Shown: piece after piece, positions 12,048 through 23,000 of the stretch
Position numbering within the stretch: the first letter of the stretch is position 1
How the letters are laid out: each line of letters starts with the position of its first letter
NCBI RefSeq assembly: GCF_032854445.1
Contig: NC_088295.1
Coordinates: 22,121,385-22,185,384, forward strand
Reading direction: 5' to 3'
From: Liolophura sinensis
Lineage: Eukaryota > Mollusca > Polyplacophora > Chitonida > Chitonidae
Length of the DNA: 64,000 bases
The notes under the pieces: generated by a model
The model's database searches: none
Seen by the model: the letters and a program-made list of their open reading frames with translations, nothing else
Told to the model about the DNA's origin: nothing
Translations under genes and position numbers: made by a program

Positions 12048-14164
12048 CAGTTTCCACAGTCCTTTTCAGTAAAGCCAATGTTGTTTAGGGCGTGCTACAA
12101 ACTGTGCTATGCGGAAAGTGCTTTCCGATTTTTTATGTTTACTACGTTTTATGTTAAGAACACGTATACAAGTTATAGATGTATATGGGTTTATGTGAGA
12201 GAATAAACTCTACAAACGCACGTGTGTTTTTCTCTTAATTATGTGTCTTATTCATATTTAGTCACATACAGGCATGGTTACAGAGAATGCAAGGTAAATG
12301 AAGAGAGGTTAGGTCATTTTCATTTCAGCATTTTTTCAAACAATAATTCGTTCTCGAATTGACGTAAATATAAAAAGTGATCTCCGAAACTGCTACGGTT
12401 TCAAGACATTTTAGCGGCAAGATTAAAAGCAAATATTCTGTCAATGTTATTTAACAGAAGTTTTCATTTTTTATCTTCTTATCCCCATTACAGAGTGAAC
12501 CCGGCTGTCAAAAACCACAACTCATTTGTTATGACACGTTCATTATCAGTAGGAATACAGCTTTACTGTTAAAACGCTGCAGGAGGAAGACGGTCTTATT
12601 CCAACGCAAGCATTCTTAACCTGTCACTAAATGGGAACTGTGAAAGTCTATAAGATAAACAGCAGGTATGAACTCATGTCATCCCTGAAATTGTCTCAAG
12701 ACTTAAAGGAATGAACGATATTAGTTTCTTCATCAATCTGATGTATTTAGATTTTAGTAGATGTCACATACAGTATATATACGCGAAAAAGGTATTCTTT
12801 TCTGTGTTATACCTATTTCAGAAATGCTGCATATATTATAATCACATTGTTGGTATAGCATTAAAAATCAAACAGGTCTTTGCGAATTATCTATATGTCA
12901 GCTACCTTTAAATTTTTGTAAATTGTTTAGTTGTTGGGTTTTACGGGTGTCAGGTACGTCTCAAGCTCTCAAGCACCATGATTCATGTTGAATATACTCC
13001 TTTAGGTTCAGCGCTACATATTACAGTAGTAAAAACATCTCTGCAACATCTGACAATACATCTGTTTATTTAGAATTTTATAAGGTAATAACCATTACCA
13101 CAACCAGTTAAACTTGCTTTAACGTGAACATAAAGACTACCACTGTATATACAAAGAAAAAATTGATACAAGATACAGTTGTCACAGAAAAATATGTCAA
13201 AAAATTGTATACAGTTTTGAAAGCAAAGAAAATGAAATTCAGCATTGGAGACATGGCACTGACGGACAATTTACAACCTCTAGCCATGTTGTCGAGGCCC
13301 TAATGAACATGGCCAATCACTAGCGCTGAAACCGTCAGGTTATATTTGGCTGTGAAGTCAAAAAAGCTATCAGCTATCGATTGTCAGGGTGGTTTCTAAT
13401 AGTGGATAGACATACATCGATGTAATAAATTGGATTTTGCGGTTAGTTTAAGTTTTAAACTGATACATTGTGGGATACACATTTATGAGCAGGGAACTGA
13501 GAACGGTTCCGTGTGTCACAAAGCCCACACGTTGGACAGGATACTGTCGTAATTTGTCACTGCGAGCTGGCAAGAAAATCAGGCGTTTTTGATTGTTTTT
13601 TCTCCTTGTCACAATGTTTAATATCGATGGTACAGGAGGGCTCCTACGTTTTGTGACGTCGATCAAGATAGCTATAACATGACAAAATGGCCTCTCCAAA
13701 TGAGTGTCTAGGTACTGACGATTGTTTGCTGTTTATTTTGTCGAAAAACTGTGTAGAAATGTTAAAATATTTTTAGAACATTTCCGGAATACTATTTTAT
13801 TAATTAATTCAGCTTGAAATATCTATAAATCCAATTATTATTATTTCTTTTCATTGTGCTTGTCAGGGCTTCCAGAAACCTGAAGATAATCAATGGTCTA
13901 CCTGGTTTATCCCCAACTTATCGCTGACGGCATCGTACGAGTGAAGTATTCTTCAGAATAGCGAGGACATCAATTTGATCACCAATAAATATTATTTCTT
14001 TTAAATTTCAGTTGATCGCATTATCTTGTCCATGAGGTGGAACGCAAAACAAGCTGTCAGACTTGCAAGCAGGTCTTGTCTCATTCGAAAGACACTTCGA
14101 TTAGAGATTATCCTCTTTTGCAATCATGGAAAGTATATCTCACTCTGTTCAACATCTAAGACAG
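12048..14164. repeat. Spacer of array unit 4
   Basis: Non-coding spacer like that of unit 2, with the transposon-derived block at about 13123-13808. A short deletion near 12945 removes part of a motif present in the other units. I see no gene. Confidence 0.75.
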
Positions 14165-14444
14165 CTCAGTAATTGTCATCAATTTATTATTACAGAGAAC
14201 GGATAGATTACTGACTCGCTGCGGGTGATACACAGGTATGACTTTGAGTTAAGCCATTTCTGTCACCAACAAAGGCGGAATTCCCTGATGAGATGAGCAG
14301 CAGGTGTTAACTCAAATGGTCATTTGAGATCGTACACGAAACAAAGTGCCCCGCTGAGAAGGCTTCTATAAAACAAGACTTTTCACAGCCAATTCTTACA
14401 TTATCTCATCACCGATTGCTGAGATCAGTCACTTCCATACGAGT

Positions 14445-15360
14445 ATGGACAGTTTCAACGACGATTCTTTACAAACCACTGCCTCCTCCATGGATTTTAC
14501 CTTTGAAGAACCTCAGTGTTTCACAAGTACACCGCTAAAAGTGGCTCCGGATTTTCTCCCAGAAGCAGCCAACCCCAACCCCAATGGCTTACCACCTCCA
14601 AAGCCTACTGCACCTAAACCCAGGACCGTTATCAGACGTTTGACCATGAATGAGATCACGACTGCTTTGTCACAGAATTCGGACACAACAGAACGAAGAC
14701 TGAGAATATTGAGGTAAACACTTAGTGTACATCAATAGTTTAAACTGTGCACATTTCTGTGGGGCAAGAGTAGGGAGATTAATCCTTTTGGCTTTTATTA
14801 CCGTCGATGTACAACCAAACCCAAAAGAACTGGCAGCATGTAAATGAAAGCTTCTGTCTTTTTTTCATTTCAGTTTTAAACGACAGAGACTACAAGTACG
14901 ACTCGATCATCTGCAGAGAAAAACCCTGACCTTGAGCGCTCGAGGCGAGGCCATCAAGAGACGTCATGCAGAGTTACAAGATCAGCGCATAAGATTGGCG
15001 GCCAACTCCAGCGGAAGTTCCATCGATGACAGATCTGGTGATGAAGCCCCAGATACCAAACGTTTGTTGCTGTCATCAGGGCGTACTCTGCCCACCTGGC
15101 GCTCTCAAAGACAGTTGGGGAAATTTCGCCGCAAGAGTGTGGTAAGAAGGGCCAGTGACAAGAGAGTTCGCCGATCACCGTCCGCTCTTAACAGGGCTCC
15201 ATCTCTCTGTCGGACGGCCAGGAGCCCCGAACCTGTCCAAATCAGCTTTGTGCAGACAGATCAATCCCGCTTGATCAACAAACCTGTGCAGAGAGTGAAA
15301 AAGACACCCAGCTTACGGCTGAAGAGATTCGTGCAGAAGAAGCTGAAGATGATTCTCTAA
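14445..15360 (+). CDS. Array gene copy 5: 251-aa basic protein, two exons
   Basis: CDS is 14445-14713 joined to 14874-15360. It is intact. Differences from copy 1 are N80D, D114G, H125Q, S143R, E146D, L149P and L188V. It resembles copy 3 in Pro149, Ser158, Gln220 and Val243 and in its promoter type. The TATA box is at 14367 and AATAAA at 15515. It is the last intact copy, and its spacer diverges sharply from the other units after about 16035. The function is unknown. Confidence 0.85.
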
Positions 15361-16751
15361 CAGTTTCCACAGTCCTTTTCAGTAAAGCCAATGTTGTTCA
15401 GGGCGTGCTACAAACTGTGCTATGCGGAAAGTGCTTTCCGATTTTTTATGTTTACTACGTTTTATGTTAAGAACACGTATACAAGTTATAGACGTATATG
15501 GATTTATGTGAGAGAATAAACTCTACAAACGCACGTGTGTTTTTCTCTTAATTATGTGTCATATTCATATTTAGTCACATACAGGCATGGTTACAGAGAA
15601 TGCAAGGTAAATGAAGAGAGGTTAGGTCATTTTCATTTCCGCATTTTTTGAAACAATGATTCGTTCTCGAATTGACGTAAATATAAAAAGTGATCTCCGA
15701 AACTGCTACGGTTTCAAGACATTTTAGCGGCAAGATTAAAAGCAAATCTTCTGTCAGTGTTATTCAACAGAAGTTTTCATTTATTATCTTCTTATCATCA
15801 TTACAGAGTGAATCCGGCTGTCAAAAACCACAACTCATTTGTTATGACACGTTCATTATCAGTAGGAATACAGCTTTACTGGTAAAACGCTGCAGGAGGA
15901 AGACGGTCTTATTCCAACGCAAGCATTCTTAACCTGTCACTTCATGGGAACTGTGAAAGTCTATAAGATAAACAGCAGGTATGAACTCATGTCATCCCTG
16001 AAAGTGTCTCAAGACTTAAAGGAATGAACGAAATTAGAGTCTTTATTTACCTGCTTTATTCAGATTTTAGTAGATGTCATATATGTTATATATATGCCAA
16101 AGGCTATTTTTTCCTGTTCCATATCCACTTATTAATTATAATGCCTATAATATAATTAAATTCTTACCATTGGAAAAGTAAATAGCTTTACACAGAGAAA
16201 ACTACCTGAATATTTTTTGTAAATTTTCTCGTTTGTGGGTTTTACGGGCTAATTCGGGTGCCAGGTACGTCTCAAGCTCTCAAACAATGCTTAATGTTGA
16301 ATATTTATGTTTTACCGCTACATATTACAGTAGTAAACACATCTCTGCAAATGGCTTTAGTTGACCTTGACTTTGTAGGTATATAAATATCTACCACTCA
16401 AGTTTTTATTATTTCTTTTCGTCGTGCTTGTCAAGGCTGCCAGAAACCTGAAGATAATCGTGTGAATCACCCATGAAGGGTCTACCTGGTCCTTTACCCC
16501 CAGCTTAACGCTGACGGTGTCGTAAAGGGGAAGTATTCTTCAGAACATCCAGGAACACCAATATAATAACAAAATAAATATTATTTCTTTTAAGTTTTAA
16601 TTTTTTGCCTTGTCCTTGTCTATGAGGTGGAAGGCAAAACAAATTGTCGGACAAGTATATCTTGTCTGCTTCAAAAGGCATTACGATTAGAGATTATCCC
16701 CTTTTCCAATCATAGAACAATAGATCTCACTCTATTCAACATCCAAGACAG
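15361..16751. repeat. Diverged spacer of array unit 5, without the transposon block
   Basis: From about 16035 this spacer differs from those of units 1-4. Where they carry the 0.7-kb transposon-derived block it has only a short AT-rich join (about 16350-16410) before the shared flank ttattatttcttttc. It is therefore either a pre-insertion site or a deletion. I see no gene. Confidence 0.7.
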
Positions 16752-16988
16752 CTCAGTAATCGTCATCAACTCACTATTAAAAAGAAGGTAGATATTTCGG
16801 ACTCGCTGCGGGTGATACACACAATATGACTTTGAGTTAAACCAGTTCTGCCACCAGCAAAGGTGGAATTCCCTGATGAGATGAACAGCAGGTGTTAAAT
16901 CAGACCGTCACTTGAAACAATGCTAAACTTACAGAAAATTGCATCAAACCGTGCCCTACTGAGAGGGCTTCTATAAAACAAGACTTTT

Positions 16989-18100
16989 TATAGTTGGTGG
17001 ATTAAAATCGGACCTGCTGTCACCAGATTTTGACATATTTGTCAGCAAGTATGACATTGGGATGTTGTCTGAAACGAAACTAAATGAGCAGGACGTTATT
17101 AACATTGAGAACTTTAATATACTGTCGCAAACGTCAGGAACCAGGAAAAAATATTCGCAAGTTATTGCAATGTTGGTTAAGGAAAATATTGCCATGTATT
17201 TTACTGGCATTTTACTGAGTCCCAGGATGGATTTAGGAAAGGCTATACGTGCATTGACAATATTTTTGTATCACATCATGCTATCGAATATTACTTGCGC
17301 ACGAAAAAAAAAGATGTATTGCTCATACATAGAATTTTCAAAGGCATTCGATACTGTCTGGAGAGGGGGACTGTGGTTCAAACTACTGAACGAGGGACTG
17401 GGAGGGAAATGTTTTAATTTGTTACGAAATATGTACCAGGCTATTAAGACTTGCATCAAAACAAAGAATTCCAAATCTGAATTCTTCCTATGTGAAGTTG
17501 GTGTGAGACAAGGAGAGAATCTTTCGCATTACTTTTTTCCCTCTACTTGAATGATCCAGAAGAGTTCATGACACATAACAGAGTTGTAGGTTTATCTCAG
17601 CTGTCTGAAGATATGACAGCCCATCACGAGGTGTTTATACATCTACTAACGTTATTGCATGCAGATGACACCATAATAATGTCAGAAACAGATAGAGGCC
17701 TTCAAATCGCACTGGATGCGTTCGAAAACTACTGTAATTTATGGGAACTAGACGTCAACACAAAGAAGACCAAAATCATGATATCCTGCAAACGTTTGCC
17801 AAAATCTTTACTATTGCTTTACTTCAATGGTTGTATGATTGAAGTCATTACCGAATATGTCTACTTAGGTATAGTGGTGAAAAATACACTAATCTACTCT
17901 GCAGGTAAAAAACACATTTTGTCTCAAGGCACGAAAGCTTTGTTTGGCCTCATTTGGTAAATGAATAGAGGTTATGTCATTTTCAATTCGTCGAAAAATT
18001 AAAACCCTACCTATTATTTTGTATGGCTGTGAAACATGGGGTTTTGAAAAATTAAATGAAATCGAGTCATTTAACCTACAATTTTGTAAACGTATGTTTC
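16989..18100 (+). mobile_element. Dead LINE (non-LTR retrotransposon) fragment replacing exon 1 of array copy 6
   Basis: The fragment begins in the middle of the array promoter (after the TATA box at 16972) and ends just before the exon-2 acceptor. Translations show an endonuclease-like start (GMLSETKLNEQD near 17060), then reverse-transcriptase blocks: SKAFDTVWRGGLWFKLLNEG (near 17335), VGVRQGENLS (near 17500) and the active-site ADD in LLHADDTIIMSET (near 17655). A C-terminal ILYGCETWGFEKL motif follows near 18020. Several frameshifts and a large internal deletion between endonuclease and reverse transcriptase make it non-functional. I cannot name the clade with confidence. Confidence 0.85.
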
Positions 18101-18111
18101 TTTAATTTTAG

Positions 18112-18592
18112 TTTTAAACGAGATAAACTGCGAGTGCGACTCGATCATCTTCAGAAAAAACACTGACCTTGAGTCCTCGAGACGAGGCCATCAAGGCACG
18201 CCACGCAGAGTTACATGATCAGCGCATAAGATTGGCGGCCAACTCCAGCGGAAGTTCCATCGATGACAGCTCTGGTGATGAAGCCCCAGATACCAAACGT
18301 TTGTTGCTGTCATCAGGGCGTACTCTGCCCACCTGGCGCTCTCAGAGCAGTTGGGGAAATTTCGCCGCAAGAGTGTGGTAAGAAGGGCCAGTCACAGGAG
18401 TTCGCTGATCACCGCCTGCTCTTAATAGGGCTCCATCTCTGTCGGACGGCCAGGAGCCCCGAACCTGTCCAAATCAGCTTTGTGCAGACAGATAATTCCC
18501 GCTTGATCAACAAACCTGTGCAGAGGGTGAAAAAGACACCCAGCTTACGGCTGAAGAGATTCGTGCAGAAGAAGCTGAAGATGATTCTCTAA
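18112..18592 (+). pseudogene. Array gene copy 6: exon 2 only, frameshifted
   Basis: The sequence matches exon 2 of the intact copies from its tttaatttta-g acceptor to the stop codon. It has a 1-base deletion near 18348, 2-base deletions near 18398 and 18438, and other changes, so the frame is broken. Exon 1 and the intron are gone, replaced by the LINE fragment. It carries Asn at the site equivalent to residue 220 but Ser158 and Val243, mixing the two copy types. Downstream, the poly(A) signal has been replaced by a long TA repeat. Confidence 0.9.
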
Positions 18593-18717
18593 CAGTTTCC
18601 ACGGTCCTTTTCAGTAACGCCAATGTTGTTTAGGGCGTGCTACAAACTGTGCTATGCGGAAAGTGCTTTCCGATTTTTTATGTTTACTACGTTTTATGTT
18701 AAGTACACGTATACATG

Positions 18718-18718
<1 letters not shown>

Positions 18719-18770
<52 letters not shown>
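18719..18770. repeat. (TA)n microsatellite
   Basis: About 26 uninterrupted TA dinucleotides replace the AATAAA region that follows the gene in the other array units. Confidence 0.95.
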
Positions 18771-18771
<1 letters not shown>

Positions 18772-19031
18772 TCTACAAACCCAACTCTGGTGTTTTCTTT
18801 AGTGTTTCTTGATCAGCTCCAGGTAAATAAAGAGAGGTTATGTCATTTTATTTCGTCATTCAACCATTATTGGAAACAATACTTCGTTCTCTAAATGACG
18901 TGAATATAAAAAGTGACGTCCAAAACCGCTAGGGTTCCAAGACATTTTAGCCACAAGATTAAAAGCACAGCTTCTGTCAACTTTATTCAGGATTTTCATA
19001 TTTATTGTCCTTTTTATCATAAGCACACAAA

Positions 19032-19349
19032 GAGTGAGTCATATGACGACAAAGGAATCCTTAGGGTGTATGTAATGTGCCTCCTTGTTGCAGGACTGAT
19101 TTTCACTGCTCTTTTATCTAGTGCTGCCTCACTGAGACGACTTACCGAAAGCAAGTAAGTTGCCCCGCCCGAGCCATTATACTGATACGGGTCAACCAGT
19201 CGTTGCACTATCCCCTTCACGCTGAACGCCAAGCGAGGAAGTTACAACTTCCTCTTTTGAAGTCTTAGGTGCGACTCGACCCAGGATTGATCCTGGATCT
19301 AACGCCCCTGAAGCCGACGCTCCATCAACTGTGCTATCCGGGCCTGTTC
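19032..19349 (-). mobile_element. tRNA-derived SINE with 10-bp target duplication
   Basis: On the minus strand the element begins with a tRNA-like head. It has an A box (TAGCACAGTTGATGG, near 19334-19320) and a B box (GGATCAATCC, near 19290). A body with no ORF follows. AGCACACAAA occurs on both sides (19022-19031 and 19350-19359), marking the insertion. It interrupts the decayed last spacer of the array, which resumes at about 19364. Confidence 0.85.
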
Positions 19350-19359
19350 AGCACACAAA

Positions 19360-19680
19360 AAATCTAGCTGTCAAAAAACTCCAACTCATCCATTATGACA
19401 TGTTTATTATGAATCGGGTTAAAGCTTTACTGGTGGAATTAATGGACACTAATTATAATTAGATTATTGAAACAGCATTAGAAATCAAGCAGATTTTAGC
19501 GAAGTGTTCGTATATTCACACCGGATGTATTTATTCTGACTCCTATGATTATATCTCTCTCTTTTTTTCACACAGAGAAAAAGCTACCTTTACTTTTTGG
19601 TACGTTTTTTTTTTTTTTGATGATGGGATTTACGGGTTGTCAGGTTCGTCTGGAACTCTCAAGCACCATATATTAGCACA
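19360..19680. repeat. Decayed right end of the array
   Basis: Short stretches still match array spacer (for example ctgtcaaaaaactccaactc and ctcaagcaccat). No match is visible beyond about 19680, so the array ends here. Confidence 0.7.
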
Positions 19681-21939
19681 TACAGATAAAAAGTAAATAT
19701 CCTGAATGAAAGTCACGATCTTTGACATGTTTTTTTCATCTTCGTATTCTTCAATAATTCACGGAACAAAATGCTGTACAGAGGGATAGTAAGTTTATTG
19801 TCACATTCACCATTGAAAAAAGCAACAGGTTTGCCAAAGTAGACAGATCAGACTTAAATGTCAAAGGTTTCGCCATGAAAAACACAGCAGAATCTCACAG
19901 GGTATGTACATCGTAATAGCCTCTTTAGAATCGATGCTCATTAAAGAATTACATCAAATGTAAAATGTGTCACACAGTAAATGCACGCTGTGGTGCCTGG
20001 CAACTCACACTTTACACCTGCATTACAACACTGACAGTGCAATGTAGGTTTGCAACTCTTCTCACTGTAACGCCACTGTAAACGAAAGCTTTACATATAC
20101 ACCACACTGGCAAACAGTTGCCTTCAAGGCTAGCTCAACACAAACCACGTAATCCACTACAGAAGGGATAAAAATGTCAGAGAATAAGTTAGCATTCCAC
20201 TAATCCATATCTGGCTACGGTTACATCACAACTGGCATCTCCATTCAGTATTGTTCCTGTCAAGACACCCACACATGCCACTGTTTCTGAACATGCAATC
20301 CAGTTGTGCAGTAGAACGTTTTCACCTCCACGGAGAGGCTGACATTGGGTACTATCTACCCTTCCAACAACCCTGCCTTCGTGCAAATGGAGTCACCTAT
20401 ACGTGTTAGCCATAGCATCTCCATCGAGACAAGCTGAACCATGTTTACCCCACAAAATCATGTTAAGATACATGTACATGCAATCGCATTTAATACATCC
20501 ATATGGTTCCTTCAAGGTAATTTACAGAAATCTGTATGCCTTCTCACTACCACAGAAAACAAACAAGTCTAATGAGTATATTGAGAGTAAACGAGTACGT
20601 GCAGCATGGTGATACAGTCTGTGCATCAAGGCACCACTATTGTTAGATTTTTCCTCCGCATATGCAATGATATAATGTGGCCCCCATTGGTTGGATATAG
20701 AAGGTATAAGTTTGCCCTACAACTGACCATAATAACTATTCCCCAGTGTTATTGAGTGTTTCATCTAATCAACTTCATTCCAGTTTACGCTACCTCAGAA
20801 TTACACAATAACATGTGTTAAAACCCTGGTCATTAGTAAAGAAAGATTGCACAGATGCGCCAATCGCCATCTGAAGATGCGATAACAATGCAACGGTACC
20901 TACCATTTTAACCCTGTATAATAGCACTCTTTTCCAAGGCTCCATTAACTACACGAGTATCTGCACAGTGGAATACAAACTATATGAACTGCACACAAAT
21001 TATCTTATATTGGAAAATTAAATACATTGTATACAGCCAAATAACGTAAGAGTAACTGTTCAAAAGAGAGTCGTAAATAAAACATGAAACAAATCAGTCA
21101 AGTCAGAAATCAGAACAATACTGACTGCTTTGTTTCTACAGCTTCTGTACAGGAAGTGTACCAGAAGCTTAAGTCCCACTTACAGAAAGCTTTTGCAAAG
21201 TTACATGCACTTGCTTTCCATAGCAATGCTACATCTTCACTTCTGGTTGCTATGGTAATAACGTAAACATAACGTTATTAGATGGATTCATGCTAGTGGG
21301 TTTGGTTAGTTAAAACTAAGGAATTCTAACCGAAATTTTATCATAAATTTTGAGTAAAGTCCTCTCTGCAAATTTTATTTTATTTTATTTTTTTTTTTGT
21401 AAGCATCGCATGAATTTTTTTCTACTGACTTTACTGTTTAGTGGCATACATATGATGTTCATAAAGCTCATATATATGCTAACAATGAAGGAACACAGGA
21501 TAGTCATGTTTGTACTAAATATACACATCATTGATGAGGACTGCCTTCTGAATCCTGTTTGAACAGGCACAAGCCCTAGAAACATTTTCACACAGAAAAT
21601 CATTTTATACATATTTATCCAAAAGGTGACAGATTATTGACGAAAAACTCTGCAAAATGTACACAAGTGTCAAACAGCATAGTTGGTAACAGTGTGCTAT
21701 GGAATTCCTGAATACTGCACAAAGTATGAGCAAACAACTTGAATGAAAACAGAAAGTCAAAATGTCACAACCACACAACTTGCAATCGAGCAGAAAGTAC
21801 ACTTTTTTCATAAACTAGGCAAAAAAAATATACAGAAATCTGAATGGCACACCAAACAAAACATTAGCTGGGGTCGAATGAACAGACTAGAGTCATAAAT
21901 ACTACATATACCTGATAATTATAAGCTCTGACAATAACA

Positions 21940-22195
21940 AACAGTTGGTTAGAGCGCTAAAGCATTGTAATGACCCAGGAGCCTCTCACCAATGTGGCTG
22001 CTGTGAGTTCAAGTCCAGCTCATGCTGGCTTCCTCTCTGGCCGTATGTGGGAAGGTCTGGCAGTAACCTGCAAATGGTCGTGGGTTTCCCCCGGGCTCTG
22101 CGCGGTTTCCTCCAACCATAATGCTTTCATTTTCGTATAAATGAAATATTATTGAGTACGGTGTAAAACACCAATCAAACAAATAAACAACAATG
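21940..22195 (+). mobile_element. Full-length tRNA-derived SINE
   Basis: A tRNA-like head (ggttagagcgc; B box gagttcaagtcc near 22006-22017) is followed by a body with cccccgggctctgcgcgg and a tail ending caccaatcaaacaaataaac. It belongs to the same family as the elements at 22375, 45246 and 50094 and several fragments. I found no clear target duplication. Confidence 0.75.
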
Positions 22196-22374
22196 AAGCT
22201 GTTCACATCAATCCTTACCACAAATACTTTCAAACCATACATCAAAAGGAAGGATAGTGACTAATTCACACACATAAAAGAAATGTCTAATGACTTGGAC
22301 CATGTTGAAATGTTTGCAGAGTGAAATTATTATTTGTTACATTTTCTGCAGGCCAGAATCTACATAATATGCCT

Positions 22375-22540
22375 CTGGCCATAAGTGGGAAGGATTGCAG
22401 GCAACCTGTGGATGGTCGTGGGGTCCCCCCGGGGGGTGGACTCTGCCCAGCCCCCTCCCACCATAATGCTGGCTGCCGTCGGATAAGTGAAATATTCTTT
22501 TGTACAGTGTAAAACACCAATCAAATAAATAAATAAATAA
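22375..22540 (+). mobile_element. 5'-shortened SINE with 13-bp target duplication
   Basis: This has the same body and (aaat)n tail as the SINE at 21940 but starts at ctggccataagtggg, without the tRNA head. ACATAATATGCCT is repeated at 22362-22374 and 22541-22553, so this is a genuine insertion boundary and not a later deletion. Confidence 0.85.
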
Positions 22541-23000
22541 ACATAATATGCCTGATAACAACTGGACCTAAACCAAACTGGACGATTTGCAAATTGTAAA
22601 AAATTCATTCATAAGCTTTAAGCTATAATAAGTTATGATGCATCAGCTAGAAGTCCAGCAGGCAGTAGTTGACACTTGCTACACATACACATAACATATA
22701 GCTGCACTGTTCATATGGTTATATGTGTCACTGGGTGGCTCCAAACATGACAACAATCATCAGTATATTTACATCATAATGCTATAGTATGGTCGGTATT
22801 ATGTCTGTCCTCACCAGTGGTATGTACCAGGAACTGACCTCGTACTGTGAAACCTGTACAGGACAATGTGGTCACACAGGAAAACATCACACTAGTCTAT
22901 CACACAGTGTTACCTCACTCCCACACTTACACGCAAAGCCTCACAGCATATCCTATGGTACTTGCGATAAAACTGAAATAAAAAATGTCTTGTGTAACGC

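Larger units (their letters stand above)
1..19680. repeat. Tandem array of about 3.3-kb gene-bearing units
   Basis: Six head-to-tail units begin at the same motif (ctcagtaatcgtcatcaatt or a one-base variant) at 1, 4234, 7559, 10852, 14165 and 16752. Their lengths are 4233, 3325, 3293, 3313, 2587 and about 2930 bases. Each unit holds a TATA-box promoter, a two-exon gene, a poly(A) signal and about 2 kb of spacer. Units 1-4 are nearly identical by eye, while 5 and 6 are more diverged, as expected at an array edge. Unit 1 is long because its spacer is duplicated around a lost gene. Unit 5 is short because it lacks a transposon-derived block. The array runs off the left edge, so the copy number is unknown. 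Confidence 0.95.
19785..23000 (-). other. Probable long 3' UTR of the ACSL gene, carrying SINEs
   Basis: There is no coding exon between the ACSL stop codon (23001-23003) and the array. A minus-strand AATAAA (tttatt at about 19794) is the last good candidate poly(A) signal before the array. If used, the 3' UTR would be about 3.2 kb with two SINEs in it. Nearer signals may be used instead. This is an inference from signals only. Confidence 0.35.

Noticed and set aside
1-19680. Array as histone, rRNA or snRNA repeat
   Set aside because: The protein does not resemble any histone, there is no histone 3' stem-loop, AATAAA signals are present, and no rRNA or snRNA sequence is recognisable in the spacers.
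21945-22020. tRNA gene
   Set aside because: The A and B box matches belong to SINE heads (also at 19290-19345 and 50094). The cloverleaf is incomplete and the sequence runs straight into a SINE body.
22287-22608. Overlapping 63-82-aa ORFs
   Set aside because: They are frames of the GC-rich SINE body, and the same happens at 45213-45509.
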